Positions 34,327-47,569 of a stretch of 64,000 nucleotides of DNA are shown here, piece by piece. A program made the translations under genes and the position numbers. The notes beneath the pieces were generated by a model, which saw nothing but the letters and a program-made list of their open reading frames with translations, was not told the origin of the DNA and did no database searches. This stretch comes from Taiwanofungus camphoratus (Eukaryota > Basidiomycota > Agaricomycetes > Polyporales > Taiwanofungaceae), in contig CP021231.1 in the NCBI GenBank assembly GCA_003999685.1, forward strand, positions 62,001-126,000, read 5' to 3'. The first letter of the stretch is position 1, and the number at the start of each line of letters is the position of its first letter.

Positions 34327-36120
34327 TCAATCCTCCAACTCGTCTTTTTCTTCGCTTTCACTGTCAGAACCAAGTTGCACCTTCCATCTTTTGGTACCTG
34401 GCCTCGCGCCGGCTCCGCCCATTAAATCCGACTGCACCATCCCCACGACCATGTCCACTGCTGCGCGCGACATGCGCGGCATCGCTCCGGGACGCAGGAG
34501 CGGGTGACGGGCTGGATCGAGCGCTTCTTGGTCTTCATCCATCGCCTCATCAGAATTTTCCTCAGCTTGATCGTTTTCATCATCGGAGGGGGAAGCGGCA
34601 GCTTCTCCCTCTGCATCTGAAGAGCCAGAAGACGATTCACTCGTGGCAGAGCCACCGTCAGACGAGGAGTCATCGACGAAGTCTTCGTCTTCTGAGTCAT
34701 CCGAGTCGTCTTGCGCTACGCCTTGTACTGTAGTCGCTTTCGGGCCTGCGTCGGTGCTAGTATTACCCCCATCCGCCTGGCTGTGGATTTGGTTTTGACT
34801 CCCTAATGAGGCCTCTTCACGCTGCCCGAAAAAGTGTCGATGGCGTTTCACCCACCGTGCAATGCTCTCTTGTTCTTTACCATCAACCATCCCGAAGTCG
34901 ATGTCTTCCCATCTGTCTTCCTCCTCTTCGCTTTCATCATCATATCTTGCCTTCCCCTTCCCCTTGTCATTATCTGGGTGCGCTGTTTCCCTTCCTTCTC
35001 TCACCCTCAGGATCACGGAACACGTCCTCCCCGTTGCGCTGATCGTCCGCACGCCCTCTATTCCATCCTTTCCTGCCTTCGCTATATCGGACAGCGCGAA
35101 GAACTCGGCGGGCCGTCCGTCCCATAGCACACCTTCCGTGAGGAACCATAGCGTGCCCGGCTTCGCGCTGCGATACGCCTCTACTCCTGCTTCGCCTTCG
35201 CCATCGGGCCCGCCCTTGCCAGATGCACTGCGAAAAACGGATGTAGAGGGCTCATAAGTTTGGATCGGGAGGTGCGAAAGGAATTGTTTCAGCGACGGCA
35301 ATGCGGGATCGCCTCGTGCATGAGCCCGCGTCACCCCGGCCCCGTTCCCAGGGTACGTGCTTGTCTCGAGCGCAGACGGTGTGGCGTCAATTCCGAACAC
35401 GACGGCAGGTGCTTCCTCTTTTCCCCGTCCTTGCTCTCGCGCTTCCCGTGCAGCCTTCTGCGCCTCCTTCCCTGCTTTAGTAGTCGGAGCGAGCGCTGGG
35501 GCGTCAGCAGGGAGTATAAGGATGCTCCAATGTGGTCGCGCCTTCCCCCGCGTAGGAAGAAGGAACGCGCGACGCAAGAGAGAGAGCGGGATAGGTGGAT
35601 GAAGCAAGACTAGCTCCCTTTCGGCATCGGAAGGCTGCGTGAGCCGGAGAGTCGATCTGTGGATGGTGATGTCGGCCTTCTTGCGTATAGGAGAAGTAAT
35701 AGAAAGGGCATGGAGGGTAAAAATTCGAGGATCGTCTTCATTTCCTGCATCGTGGTGAGAACGTCCTTGAGTTTGATGCCAGTGCAATGAAGAAGCACCC
35801 TTCTGAGACTCTGCGTCGGATGTTCTCGCCCTCTTCACGTCACCGCCTGAGTCGTTATCGGCAGGTCGCTTGAGGCTCACATCTCCTTGTTGTTTCTGAT
35901 CCTGCTTGAGGCGCTCGATGATGCGCGCGGCCTCTTGTTGGGACGGAAGCCATTCATTGCGTAATTGGGACGAAGCTTCTGCAGGACAGTCTGCACCCAA
36001 AACGAGACAGAGGAGATTGTTGATGGCGGATACGTGCGCAGTAGGAAGGCCATGTAACTGAGCGCTGAGTTCAGTGGGGAGGGAGAGGGCAATGGCCTTG
36101 AAATATTGAGGCTGTGTCAT
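34327..36120 (-). CDS. RTT106: Histone chaperone, RTT106/POB3 PH-domain type
   Basis: A single open frame of 597 residues. The N-terminal ~80 residues are helical. A Lys/Arg patch (KRPADNDSGGDVKRAR) follows. Two PH-like regions span about 125-390: ADITIHRSTLRLTQPSDAER, PHWSILILPAD, AVVFGIDATPSALETS, then GTLWFLTEGVLWDGRPAEFF, VRTISATGRTCSVILRV and IDFGMVDGKEQESIARWVKR, the Rtt106-like pattern. The C-terminal third is strongly acidic (DDSDDSEDEDFVDDSSSD), typical of histone chaperones. It would bind H3-H4 in the nucleus. It differs from yeast Rtt106 in its long linkers, so relation to other Rttp106-like proteins is possible. Its ATG is only 40 bases from the stop of the upstream gene on the same strand. 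Confidence 0.72.
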   Translation of the reverse strand: MTQPQYFKAIALSLPTELSAQLHGLPTAHVSAINNLLCLVLGADCPAEASSQLRNEWLPSQQEAARIIERLKQDQKQQGDVSLKRPADNDSGGDVKRARTSDAESQKGASSLHWHQTQGRSHHDAGNEDDPRIFTLHALSITSPIRKKADITIHRSTLRLTQPSDAERELVLLHPPIPLSLLRRAFLLPTRGKARPHWSILILPADAPALAPTTKAGKEAQKAAREAREQGRGKEEAPAVVFGIDATPSALETSTYPGNGAGVTRAHARGDPALPSLKQFLSHLPIQTYEPSTSVFRSASGKGGPDGEGEAGVEAYRSAKPGTLWFLTEGVLWDGRPAEFFALSDIAKAGKDGIEGVRTISATGRTCSVILRVREGRETAHPDNDKGKGKARYDDESEEEEDRWEDIDFGMVDGKEQESIARWVKRHRHFFGQREEASLGSQNQIHSQADGGNTSTDAGPKATTVQGVAQDDSDDSEDEDFVDDSSSDGGSATSESSSGSSDAEGEAAASPSDDENDQAEENSDEAMDEDQEALDPARHPLLRPGAMPRMSRAAVDMVVGMVQSDLMGGAGARPGTKRWKVQLGSDSESEEKDELED

Positions 36121-36159
36121 TCAGGGCGTGCGGGTCTGGGAGGGTGTCCGTTTGAAGTG

Positions 36160-36790
36160 CTAGTTGGCCTTGGATACTTGTTTTGCGGAACTGTTGGAGT
36201 TGTAAGGTCATCAATGCTACAATCATCTGAACGTCCAAAATTTGAGATGAGGGAGTGTGTGTGATCATACCAATTTACGAAACTCCAACCAACCAGATCT
36301 CGACATGCATCAGTCAAAGAGGACCCGAGAAGTATAGCGACGCAATTCGAGATAAGTCCACTGGGGAGGGCGAGCTCGGTGTCATTACTCCAGAGACCAG
36401 CCACAGATCCCAAACATGCTCATTGAACACCCATTGAACACCACTCACGGGGTAGTACATGTTCAGGGCACGAATAGGTTGATAGCGACCGACAGTTTGT
36501 GGTCGATACCACTCAATGAGAAGCTTACCGTTATGTGAGACCTCAAGGTTCACGTTCAACTGTGGTGATGTGCTGATCCGCACCTGAACCCAAAGGATAC
36601 TGTAGCAAGGTTGTAGTAGGCTGCGAAGAGCGTGAGAGCAGGACGCGTCAGGACCGCGACGCGCAACACGTGTTGAGAACAAACTGGTCAAATGGTGGTC
36701 CCGCTCAAAAGGCATTATAATTGCCGTGGTGATATCTTCGCCTTTAAATCTCACTAGATCTCTGTTCTTCCACTCTATTCCATCTGGCAT
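36160..36790 (-). CDS. Protein of unknown function (158 aa, 3 exons)
   Basis: Proposed exons on the minus strand: 36790-36449, 36374-36271, 36190-36160, with GT-AG joins and kept phase. It begins MPDGIEWKNRDLVRFKGEDI and contains LNVNLEVSHNGKLLIEWYRP and a hydrophobic helix (LALPSGLISNCVAILLGSSL) near residues 115-134, possibly membrane-associated. No family recognised. The stop lies 40 bases before the RTT106-like ATG on the same strand, so its 3' UTR would overlap that promoter; alternatively these exons belong to an extended 5' region of that gene. Confidence 0.42.
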
Positions 36791-37061
36791 GAATGTCCGA
36801 TCCCGAAAACATATTGATTGCACAATATATACGCTCTAACACCTCTCGCATCAGTTTTTCCTATCTGAATGGGATAAAAATGACTCGGATGGGCGTTCTG
36901 ACCGCTTGCATCATCGAGAATCTAATGGGCTTCTTGCTCATGTTTCCGTGATTCCTTAGAAAAAGGTTTGTCGCGTATCGTCGTGGTTACTGTCTATTAG
37001 CGTCGTTTCAGTACCAGAATGTGGACCGTGAATTTATAAGGCCAGTCAATCATACCAATAA
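36791..37061. other. Short spacer, no gene seen
   Basis: Region between the unknown gene start and the giant protein stop; AT-rich, no motifs. Confidence 0.5.
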
Positions 37062-40000
37062 TCAGAAATCTTCTTCTGTCAAGTAGCGAGCATGCAGGAT
37101 TCTTCCTAGATGACTAGAAGAGAAACCTATGCCTTTTCGCCGGAGACTTATCAGTTCCTTCAGAAATTGGACCGGGCTCGTCGTGAACTTGCAAAGAGTT
37201 CTCATTGCTCCGAGCCGATGTTGAGGTTTGATGAACCCATCATTTTCGATGCGAGTATTTAGATATTTCTCCGTGTAAATACCCAGGAAGTCGCAGAGTT
37301 GAACATACTCCTTGTAATCCGCCAGATACAGTTGTCCAGCCCAGAGATTCAATTGCATTACGTTATACCTGTTCGGCGCAACCCAAGACGATGGTAAGGG
37401 CGGAATGCAGTAAAAACGGAGATCATCGAAAGATCTCATCGGTTGTGTGACCCTGGGTGCATACATGTGGAGATGTACCGCCTGGCTTTGGCGGATATCA
37501 GGAAGCAGGTCGTTTGCCTCGTACGGGCTGAGAACAACGAGAACCCTGCGATTTGAGAGAATCCATGTGACAGGTCGCAAATAGTCAGAATTATCGGTCG
37601 ATGGTTCCGTGACTGTGGTTAAGAAGTCTTTTGTTGCTAATAAACCTGCAGACCAGACCAGACGGTCCTCGCGTGGAACAGCAATGCGCGGGGAGAGAGA
37701 GGAAAAAATAGGAACAAATACATTCGATATTTTGGCAATGACACCAGTCCTTATAAATTGGCGAACGGATGCGTGGACCTGATGTACTGCCGCTATTGCA
37801 TTGGGTGGTCTCTGCACTTGGCGTTCTTGCTCGACTTCATGGTCTACTTCACGCTCCTGTTCTTCGCTCACACTTGTGTCAGAGAGAGATGATACTCCAA
37901 GCGTCTCACACCGCTGACGCAATTCAGGAATAGTGAATGGATGGTTCGATGCAAAGCCTGCAGATGAGCTGTCAAAAGTAGTAGGATGCAGGCCGTACAT
38001 TTCCTCCAGGGTTCGGCCTTCCCGTTGCAACCACGTCGTCTTCACCGACTCCACTAGCGCGCCACCAGATGACGTGAAGTCATTCCATGCATCTTTGCGC
38101 TTCCCGTAGTCGTATCCCTGCTGTGCCCAAAGAGGAAGATGATGTTCGATATCCGCACACGTCTCCAACATCGTCCATCGCAGAATGTCCAATACTTCGA
38201 CGTGCTCAGACATGCCTTTGCCAGCTGCGTGCCTTATCTTTCGATCAACTTCTGGAGGCGCAATGAACATGACAGACTGTCCGTGCCCCAGTTTGCGCAT
38301 GCGCATACATCCTGTTCAAGGTCAATCGGGATTCGGAATTGATGAATTAAACCACTTACCCTGAAGAAGACGATCCTTCGTAACCTTTGGTCCTAGCGTG
38401 ACTGCAGCCCGAGTGTCACGAGGCAGCTTTAGATCTGTACCTCTTGTATGAGCATCGTCCAAATATACTAGACACTTATCTAGTTGCTGATTGAAGGGAG
38501 ATGAGATGAAAGGTTCCAGAGTGCTGTCTTGAGTCAGAACTGTAAGTTCATCAGCTTCATTGAAGAAGATGCCTGCGGAAATGTCTGGCCTCACAGACAG
38601 CCAGGAGCTGACTAATTGCACATTTGTTAATTCCAGCATCTGCGCCCCGATATCTAAGAGAACACGAATTTCCTCTGTCTGTCCCACTAGACGCTTCAAA
38701 AGGCCTCTGGCTGATGGCTGCTGACCGTCGTCGCTTCGGATGCATAAATACTTGTTATTTTCTGGGTACAAAAGATAAGTGAGGACCTTGGCATTTGTAC
38801 TCGTCTGATGGACAGCTTGAGGATCACATTGGATAATGGATGTCGGCAGGAGGTAGCTATTGTCATTAGTGCCACTGAATCCGGTTGTGGAGTTGTGCTT
38901 GCATTCTGCGAGATCCCAACCGGATGTGGCGAGCTTCTGAGGATACTCCTTGGCCTCCTTCGGAAAGACAACTTGTGACAGATAGAAATCGATGACGACC
39001 TGATTGCGTCGGAATAGCGGAATGAGGTGATGTTCGCGTTGTTCTACATCTTCGAGATTGATGCCTATCAGCTCGCGTAGGGAGGGAGGAATTGCGTTAT
39101 TTCCATGTATCCATTTCTCGTACTCGATATCTGGACTATCATGCTTGAAAAGGAGTTGAAAACATAAATCTAACTGATTTTCGGTGAGGCCAGTGTAGTA
39201 ATATGCCAAACAAGTTAGTGCGATGGCAACATCAGGATGCCCAAACTCAGCGCTCAATGCTGGAACATCCTTTGCGCGATAGGGAACCGCCAGCAATGAT
39301 CGGCTGAGATCTAGCCCAAAATCAACACGCCAGCGTCTCTCTGTCAAGACATACTCCAGGATCTTATGCGCAAGCAAACCTCGCAATAGGAGAACACCAT
39401 TCCATGTCCCACCTTTGCAGAACTCTTGTACAAGATGAGCCTTGGGGTCATCATCCGAGATGTCGATATCTGTGATATACCGCAGAGCAGCCTTACGAAC
39501 GTGTTGAGGAAGTAGCCTGAGGGTGTGATTAGATAACGCTCCATTTACGACGTCCTGTGCGATATTGAACATCAGGGTGCGCGCAGCATCGGCGTGGAGA
39601 ATGCGAATGTAGGGATAACATCCGTCAAAGCTATCCTGGAATTCCACCCATTGAGGATAATCTGCATGAATCGAGTGGATGTGTTTCTTCACAAGAGTGA
39701 AGAGTTGCTGTACGGTTGTCCATCGATCTGGGTTGTCCTCGAGTGGTCGTCGCTGCCCGATTGTGTACACTAGTTGGAACCGAACATGTAAGATTTCATC
39801 ACTCTCGTCAATTATATCACGAGACTTCATTTGCAGCCAACGCTGTGAATCGACAAGGCTATTGGCAATTTGAGAAGCCTGGGAAGACATTGAACACATC
39901 AAATGATCTATACCCATCAATTTGAACGACAACATATGCTCTGGTTGCACAAGCAGAATTCCACGTGTTTGTGCGCAAATCTCATATAGGTTCCGAATGA

Positions 40001-43000
40001 GCTGAGCACGAGACAAGTCCGTCTTGATCTTCCGGGAAAAGGGCATATAAAAGATGCGTCGATTTGCCAGACCACCTAGTCGTTCAACAAGGAGCTGAAA
40101 CATCTGACTGGCCAGCGGCTTTAATACAACCACTCGCACTAGCTTGTGGCCATCCGCAAGTTCGGCAGCAACTAGTGGAATGATGACAGATGATTTTCCT
40201 TCCCCCATATTGAGCTGAAGGACCACATTCCGTGCAGCAGTCGGATATGCCATCTCCTGCGCGACATCATACTGCAATGGGCGCATAGAAAATTGACTTT
40301 CAATCTGAGACAAATTACGGTCAAGTGATGGTAAGTCTTTCAATTAAGAGTCTGGCAGGTAATGTAGTATTACCTGGATGACAAGCCAGTCTGTGTTTCG
40401 ATTTGCGACTTGTTCTTCAATCTCACTACTCTCCAGTTCTTTGAAGAATTCTTCGTGACTTCGACGGCATGCAAAATCCATGAGACGCTGGGAGCGCTGC
40501 TGGAGCAGGAATGCGCGCGCATAAGACACAAGTGTTGTCAGCCAACGAGGAGTCAGCGCTACACTAGAGGTAGTGACCAGTAAACTCAGTAGAGACTTTG
40601 GTGTCAGGCGCGGCCATTGTCCAGCAGCAAAGATCACTGACTCGACGGGATCACGAGGTGATAGAGTCTTGCAAATGGTAGCGTATATGTTCTTGAGGTA
40701 CTGTCTACATTGGTTCTTGAAGAACATAAGAGCCTCGAAGGGATACAGCATAGACTCAGGAAAAATAGGGATAAGTTGATTATCAAGAACTTTCCTGCTC
40801 TCATCCAGATCAGATCCATACTGTCGATGAAGTGCAGTTCTTGTAGGCTTTTGAAATTCGGACAGTAGAGACTGTAGACGCTCTGTATCCACACCTCGAT
40901 AAGTCTTGGACATTCGCAAGATCTCAGGGGGTATCTCCGGCGGAAAAATAGTATCTGGCGCGTCTCGCCTGAGTAAAGTATCGATTGTCATGGAAGGGTA
41001 CCTAGGGGATTGACTTTCCAAGTGAATCTTGGGAGAGATATGCACTGGCGCAGGGCTTGTTGGGGGAACTGCGACTCTGACGTGATCCAATATCTCTTGT
41101 ACTTCACTTATATGATCATGAAGCTCATAATTCTGCCACCAACATAGGTACCGATCCTTTACCTTGTTCATGATTGTGGTGATGTCGAAGAGTAAAGGGT
41201 GATCATATGGCGGAGTTTGCGGTTCCCGACAAGGCCATTGTCTGACTAAGTCATCCGCCATATCCGCGGCTTGAGAATCAACAATGCGCGAATGATGTAC
41301 CTGACAACGTTTTCTGAAGGAGGCTTCGGTTTCTTTTTCGACACGATCTATACTGGCGAGCGATGGAATACTGGCTGCAAGGTCATCTGTCAAGGGAACT
41401 ACTAAAGACGTAATGATCTTGAGAAGCTCTGTTCTCGCTGGTTTGAATCCCTTGGATAAATCATATGAGGACCATCGAGGAGGGTCCAACCTGTTGAATT
41501 GAGGAACAATCGCAAAAGAAAGGATAGTAGGAACGAGGTCGCGAGATTTGGGTAAAGAGTATGACATTGCAGACAGAGAGAATGCCAATTGAAATTTCTT
41601 GTGTTCGGAAACACCTGAGCGATTTAGGTTATATAATGTTATCCATGTCGATGGCAAATCTATCTTGAGCCAATCACGACTAAAAGACAGACACAGGGAA
41701 GTGTCTTGCTCGATGGACAAATGACTCCAGCCTCGGATGATGTGTAAAAGGTCATGGGATGTAGCGAGTTTCGAGGGCCAATTGTTTATCAAAGAAGATA
41801 CTTCGGCCACACCCGTTTCTTGTTGAGCTTCTTCGACAGAAGTAAAGTGTCTCGAGGTGTAATTTTGGTCCCCATCAGTCCCCGAGAGGAGGCATCCTGA
41901 CCCAGGCGAATAACAGGCATAAGCGCGTAGAGCAGCGCGGTCCCGCAAGTGATCATTCGACAAGCTGCTACGATCGGAATAGCCTGCTTCATATCCCAAA
42001 TCTTCATCAAAAATGTTTAAATTTTCAGCGTACTTCATGATTGACTGAGCAATATCGAAAAATCTGGGATGTTGAGCGATTGACGAAAGGCTCGACCAGG
42101 ACACTTTTTGCATAACTTTGAGGTGAGCTGGGTAGTACTCTCGATGCGAGGAGAGATTTGAGATCCGATTTAGGAGTGTCGCTTCCTCGATCCCGAGCTT
42201 CTGGAATGACCAACAACCGGCAGAGTTTAGCTCGAGTAATGCCTCTTCTGTCCCTGTCCGTCCTGTCAGAGGATCAGGCAAGCAGTGACTAGTTATAGCA
42301 TGGAGGTAGACTTTATACAGTCTACTGACGAGGCTGGAGTTTCCGACAAAATATCCCAAGTCAGTGTTGATCTTGTACTCGAGATATCGTACTCGAGCTT
42401 GTGACCCTACGTCAATAATGACCCTGTCATGATCGCCCTCAGGTTCAAAATGTGGATCGCCGTGAGGTATAATGACTCTGCGCGAAAAAGGAAATTCCAT
42501 AGCGGTGGGATCTTTAGGTCGTAGAACAAGTCGACTCAAAAGGCCGAACATTGCGCCCATTGACTGATCTGGATCAATGATCATACCAGAAAGGTTCACC
42601 GACTCCAGCTGCCCATTGCTGTTCATCTGGAAGGAGAGGCCATATCGAGGTAGGCTGACTAACAGTAAATCCTCATTCCCCTGACAAGTTATCTCCATGT
42701 GACGTGCGTCTTCCAGTGGCTCTAGCTGGCTAGAAACCATCCGAAATGTATTACTCCGGTTATCAACCAACATTATTCTTGAGTTCATCTGCATCACAGA
42801 GTAGTGAGTAAGAGAGAAATGGATGTGCCAATTATCTGAAGATTGTCGCCACAGCCTCCCGAATGGACGGAATTCAATCTCACTTTGGGAACGATCGCTT
42901 TCAGTCGGTATTCTGAGCCAATGTGCGTAATGCTCAACGAAAGATGCCGGGATATCACCTTCGAAAGTTGCATGCGGAACATATTGAAGAATCTCAGAAC

Positions 43001-46000
43001 CTTGTCTTGTTCGTATAACCAGATCATTATTGTTTTGTAGGGAGAAGAATACCTAGCGGCAGTCTGAGCCTCCAGAAAGTTGCAAACGCTAAAAGATGAT
43101 GGCAGTCGACACACCTGATAATGGCATACTGGGGACCGAGTGGCAAACTCCATGCCCGGCATATCAGCTGGGATGACATCTAATACCCTCTGGTACGAGT
43201 CATCAGTAACAGGGTTTATATAGTCAAACTCAGGAACTCACTTCAGCGAAGATGCGTTTGTAAATCGGATGGCCAATGATGGATGGAGGAAGACGTCCGA
43301 GTGGCTGGCCATTGACAAGAAGATTACCATCGAGTAGATTTATATGCACTTGCTGAGAGTCCTGGTATGATTCAGGATTAGCTGTGTAGGACGTGATCCA
43401 GCGATTGTTTGGTCTAGACATCTTTGTCCATTTCGTGCCTGGACAGTATGCAGTCCATATGGCTTTGATAGCTGTATCGAAGCCGTGTCGACTCCTTTCA
43501 ACACGTTCAAATAAATGTTTCTCTAGGAAGTGAGACAGACGCTGGTCGCGAGAGAGAAGTCTCCTGAGGTGAGAAGGCATGTCTTCAATTGTGGATGATT
43601 TATTGCCATGAATACGTATGGCGCATTCGATGCATATGGCAACGTCGTCATCGGAGTCCAGTAAATGGGCAAGGTCAGTCGGATCTACATCGTAAGTTGA
43701 ACGACATGTGGCAGCCATTTCACAGAGACGCATGCGGAGATCATTAGCATCAGGTTGGTTTCCACTGCCTTGAAGCTTGCTGGCAAGCTCGCGCGTCCAC
43801 CCCACGGTAATCATGCGAGCTTCTCGCAATACTTTGAATGCTCCACGTCTAACGTCTTGAGCAACAGTGGAAGCCAAAAGGCGGGTCGTAAGCATAACAG
43901 CTGTCTGTACCGTAGTGCCCTCTAGCCAATTTGTTGCAACACTGTGCAACAGGTCTTCTAGCTGCTGGAGTAAACGATGTCCAAATCTATCGACTGTCAA
44001 ATCTGCATGCCATTCTCTTTCCCTATCAGGTGCTGAAGGTCCGACTTGCCATGCGGATTGGGTGAGTAAATCATGCACCTCTTCTTGATGGAATGTCAGA
44101 GACCGGCACGATAGCTCCCTCAGTATGTTTAGCCATTGCAACCTGCCTCCACTACGCAAAGTTCCGAAAGCAATATATTCATGGATGCTCATGTCTTTTG
44201 GACATTCCGATTGCAATGCAAGAATTTCGTTCGAGGTATGCTGTGTGCCATCAATGGTATACTGTAGCGTCTTGTATCTCCCAGTGATGGGTAGCCTGAC
44301 CGTGGAACGGTGCGCAATACTGCACTGATGAAACTGATCTGCGGCCCAACTGGACGTTATATTGTCAAAAAGCTTGTACTGCAATCCATTGTTGACACAG
44401 ATGAATGATTCGGAGGTCGGAAGCGATTTCATTTTGTAGTGGGAGTTATGGAAAGACTTGGTTGTCGACGCATATGTTATCCGCGATATCTTTTCATGAG
44501 CCAAAAATTCTCGAAGACCAATGTACTCTTTCAGTTCAACTTCAAATTTAACAGATGCAGCTGGAAATTCACGGCAGATATCGTGTAGGACCTGGTATGT
44601 TGTCGTTCTCCATGTCCGAAATACAAGTGGGCAACACAGTTCAAAAACTGTAGCTCTTGCCTTCAGTTCATCCGCTGGTAACGGCCATTCATGTACCTCA
44701 ATTCGCAAGGAATCCGCTTCACGCTGTAAAGCGCACTTCTTGCATTTCTTCTGCTTGTGCTTGGCCTTGAGACCGCTATACTTATGCTCCATGTCGCGCA
44801 CCATGTCTGTCAAGGTGCTGTGTTCCTGATTCTTCAAATGAAGCTCCTGGATTTTGCGCTCTCGTTCCTGTCTGGCGTAGGCCTCAATGTGTTCTTTCAG
44901 TGATTTCAATGATGAATCTTGATTGAAATACCGCACAGCGAAGGAATTGGAAACTATTTCATCAGTAAAAACTGATAATCCAGAAGCCTCTTGATGACGA
45001 ACATGAAGATAGGCCTCTATTATCGAGAGTCTTTTGAGTGGCTCACGCTTGCGCAAAAGTAGTGGCTCGAAAAGCTTAAGTGTGACCTCTGGTGAATAGT
45101 CGCGGAGTAAAGGACATTGTGCAACAACCATCTTGTCCAGAGCAACCCAAAGGTCAAATACAGTAAGGAGCATCAACGACCAGTTCTCCGGATTGGATGA
45201 ATAGTTCTTGATGGCAGTCTTATGGTATTCTGTGATACAGGCTGCAATGGAGACTACAGCTGATTCCCGGAGAAGATTCTGTATGACCCAATTGTCCAAG
45301 TCATTTTGAACGAGAAGCTCAAAATCAGCCAATGCTACGGCAGGATCGGCATCGAACGCGGCCGTCAGATCATTTGCATTGAAAGTAGCCAGCATGCCAT
45401 TCACATCGAAAAGAAAGGAATCAAGGTGAGTGTCACGCAATCGCGGGAAATGATGAGGTTGGAATGATGATGGTCTACCACTGACGGGATCCATCTGCAG
45501 CGCCTGCGTGAGATAAGCTCGAGAGTTGTTCAGGGTGAGATGGGTGTCGTTGAGAATGTCAAGTTCATCTGGCGCCCAATAAGCCGACTTTGCCTGATCC
45601 TTCTGTATTGCCAGCCAACGCTGTTGAAGCACGCCTTCGGCCTCCATCCCTGCTTCCGTGACTTCTCGAAGAACGTGCTCTGGGGCAGCAGAACCAAGCT
45701 TGTATAGACGTCGGCTGACTTTGGCCCTCATGCAGAAGAGCAAGTCGCTAGAAAGCCCGCTCTGGACAGCTGTACGCAGAATTCCCGCCATAAGGAATGC
45801 CATGAAGTATTTGTACAAGTTATGTGTTGGATCGACATGCTCATTGTGAAGCGACGTCTGCAAAGCGACACGGACGACAAGCCAGATCGATGACCTCCGC
45901 CACGGTTTATAGGCATCGTTCCACAGCACATCATCCGCGATCCTCTTCCAGATCCTCGGAATGTCCACCGCACGGCCCATTCCACGCAGTATCCCTGTAA

Positions 46001-46653
46001 GCAGCTGGGTTATATAACGAGGGTGCGCACTATCCCGTTCTTCGGGTACCACGGACTTCGCTTTCTTCGTCATTGCAGCAGAATCGAGAAGATCCACGTT
46101 CATCTGTACAAGGAACGATGCAAGCTCCTTGCCGAAGGAAGGGTTATCCACTATTTCGAGGGGAACCGCTATGGCAGGCCCTGGGTATGAGCATCTTAAT
46201 TTGCCAGTGGCCTTCATGACCTCCGCAGCCGGTGGAGCCACTTCAAAGGATTCAAATATCATGTCGTCGCATGACTTCCGCATCATGACAGCGGCATTTT
46301 GTGCGCGGACGAGTAAGGCAAATACATCTGAGGTTATGATTATGTGATTCAGTTGAGACAGCCAAAAATCCACTGTACACACCTCCGGGTTGCATGTCAG
46401 TCATCGAGCGCTGGATGTCATGAGCATCGAGGGCATTATACTGCTGTGAGTCACGGAGGCACCGAAGCATTCGTACTATCGGAGCCCATCGTGTAGCTTC
46501 ATCGGCATGCAGGTGCCGTTGGAACTTTATAGCATGTTGATATGTCGTATCGCAGAGCATCCAGTCCATTGAAATTTTCTGATCATCTTTTTGGGGGAGC
46601 TTGGGAGGTAAAAAAACGTGCGTGACGATATAATGAAGATGTTCAGCTTGCAT
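37062..46653 (-). CDS. Giant DUF6606/DUF3638/DUF3645 P-loop protein (3101 aa)
   Basis: Six exons on the minus strand: 46653-46383, 46327-43242, 43189-43115, 43052-40374, 40304-38360, 38311-37062; every phase closes and the protein is 3101 residues. The start MQAEHLHYIVTHVFLPPKLP is the family's N-terminus (DUF6606). Next come FESFEVAPPAAEVM and KLRCSYPGPAIAVP, then a coiled coil near residues 575-640 with a KKCKKC motif. The DUF3638 region near 2045 carries the Walker A LQLNMGEGKSSVI after RPLQYDVAQEM, followed by VVVLKPLASQMFQLLVERLG and ILLVQPEHMLSFKLMG, and DIIDESDE as a likely Walker B. DUF3645 follows near 2510 (TTGFSGTND), then LGHGQSVMF. The order suggests a helicase-like ATPase linked to ubiquitin-type biology in database names, but the function is not established. 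Few introns for its size. Confidence 0.9.
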
Positions 46654-47569
46654 ATCGATTCTGGTAGTAATATTAGAGCGTTGGTCGAATGAGGACAGGA
46701 CGGGTATGAGACATACCTAGCGTTCAGTATATCCGTGAAGGTGGTAGCGCAGTAGAGAGAATGCACTAGAGCATTCAGGCCATCCACCACGCCTTTATCA
46801 TGCCTCAAGGCACAAAAGCTCGGACCACTGGTAGCCCACAAAACAATGGTACAACAAATGCCTTCTTAAGCATGGCATTGGCATTCCTGAACCTTCATAC
46901 CAGCGTCTGCAGATCAGATAAGTGGTATGCGCAGTCACTATCGTATTCGCCACCTACGATGCTCGATACCAACGTTGTACTTGAGATGCAGCGTGCTACC
47001 GAGTTCGAGTAGCAACGTACTCTATCCGTGTTTTGAGCGCAAAAGCCTGGAATCTCGTCCTTATGCCTCTCCGATGTTCTGCGAAGAGTCACTGTCGGAT
47101 TGACAGCAGGGCGCGATCTGACGACCCCGTTTGTCCAAATACTAGTTCATTAGAGGCTGCGAATAGAGATGAAGGAATCAAAAGAGGGTCGCCCCTGTAA
47201 TAACCGAGTAATCAGGAGCGCTCCTCTTGGACGGTTCGTAATTCATTCCCGTGGGACGAACCATATGTGCTGAGGTGCACTCGTGGAAGCGCATGTGGTG
47301 GCTGTCAAGGAAGGCCCTTGCTGGACGCTCAAGCGGTTTGGCCTTCAGGATCATTGCTCCCTAGGGACTACTGACTTTATCATCGGTCATGCCATTTCTG
47401 TGTTTACAAACATATATCTATGCTATTCATGCGTTAGCCATATCATGACCAGGAAGAAGTATCTCAATCGTCTGTCAAAAACGTTCACGCACATCCAACG
47501 AGACACATCAGGAAAAACCTCCCGGCCTAACGCCAAATAGTGCTAACTAGATCTTAGGGGTCGAGTAGG
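46654..47569. other. Promoter of the giant gene and spacer
   Basis: A probable 5' UTR intron lies at about 46718-46664 (GTATGT...CCAG), joining a leader exon to the ATG exon. The rest shows no gene. Confidence 0.45.

Noticed and set aside
46664-46841. Upstream exon as N-terminus of the giant protein
   Set aside because: The frame has no ATG; the family start is HVFLPPKLP right after the ATG at 46653. It is more likely 5' UTR.
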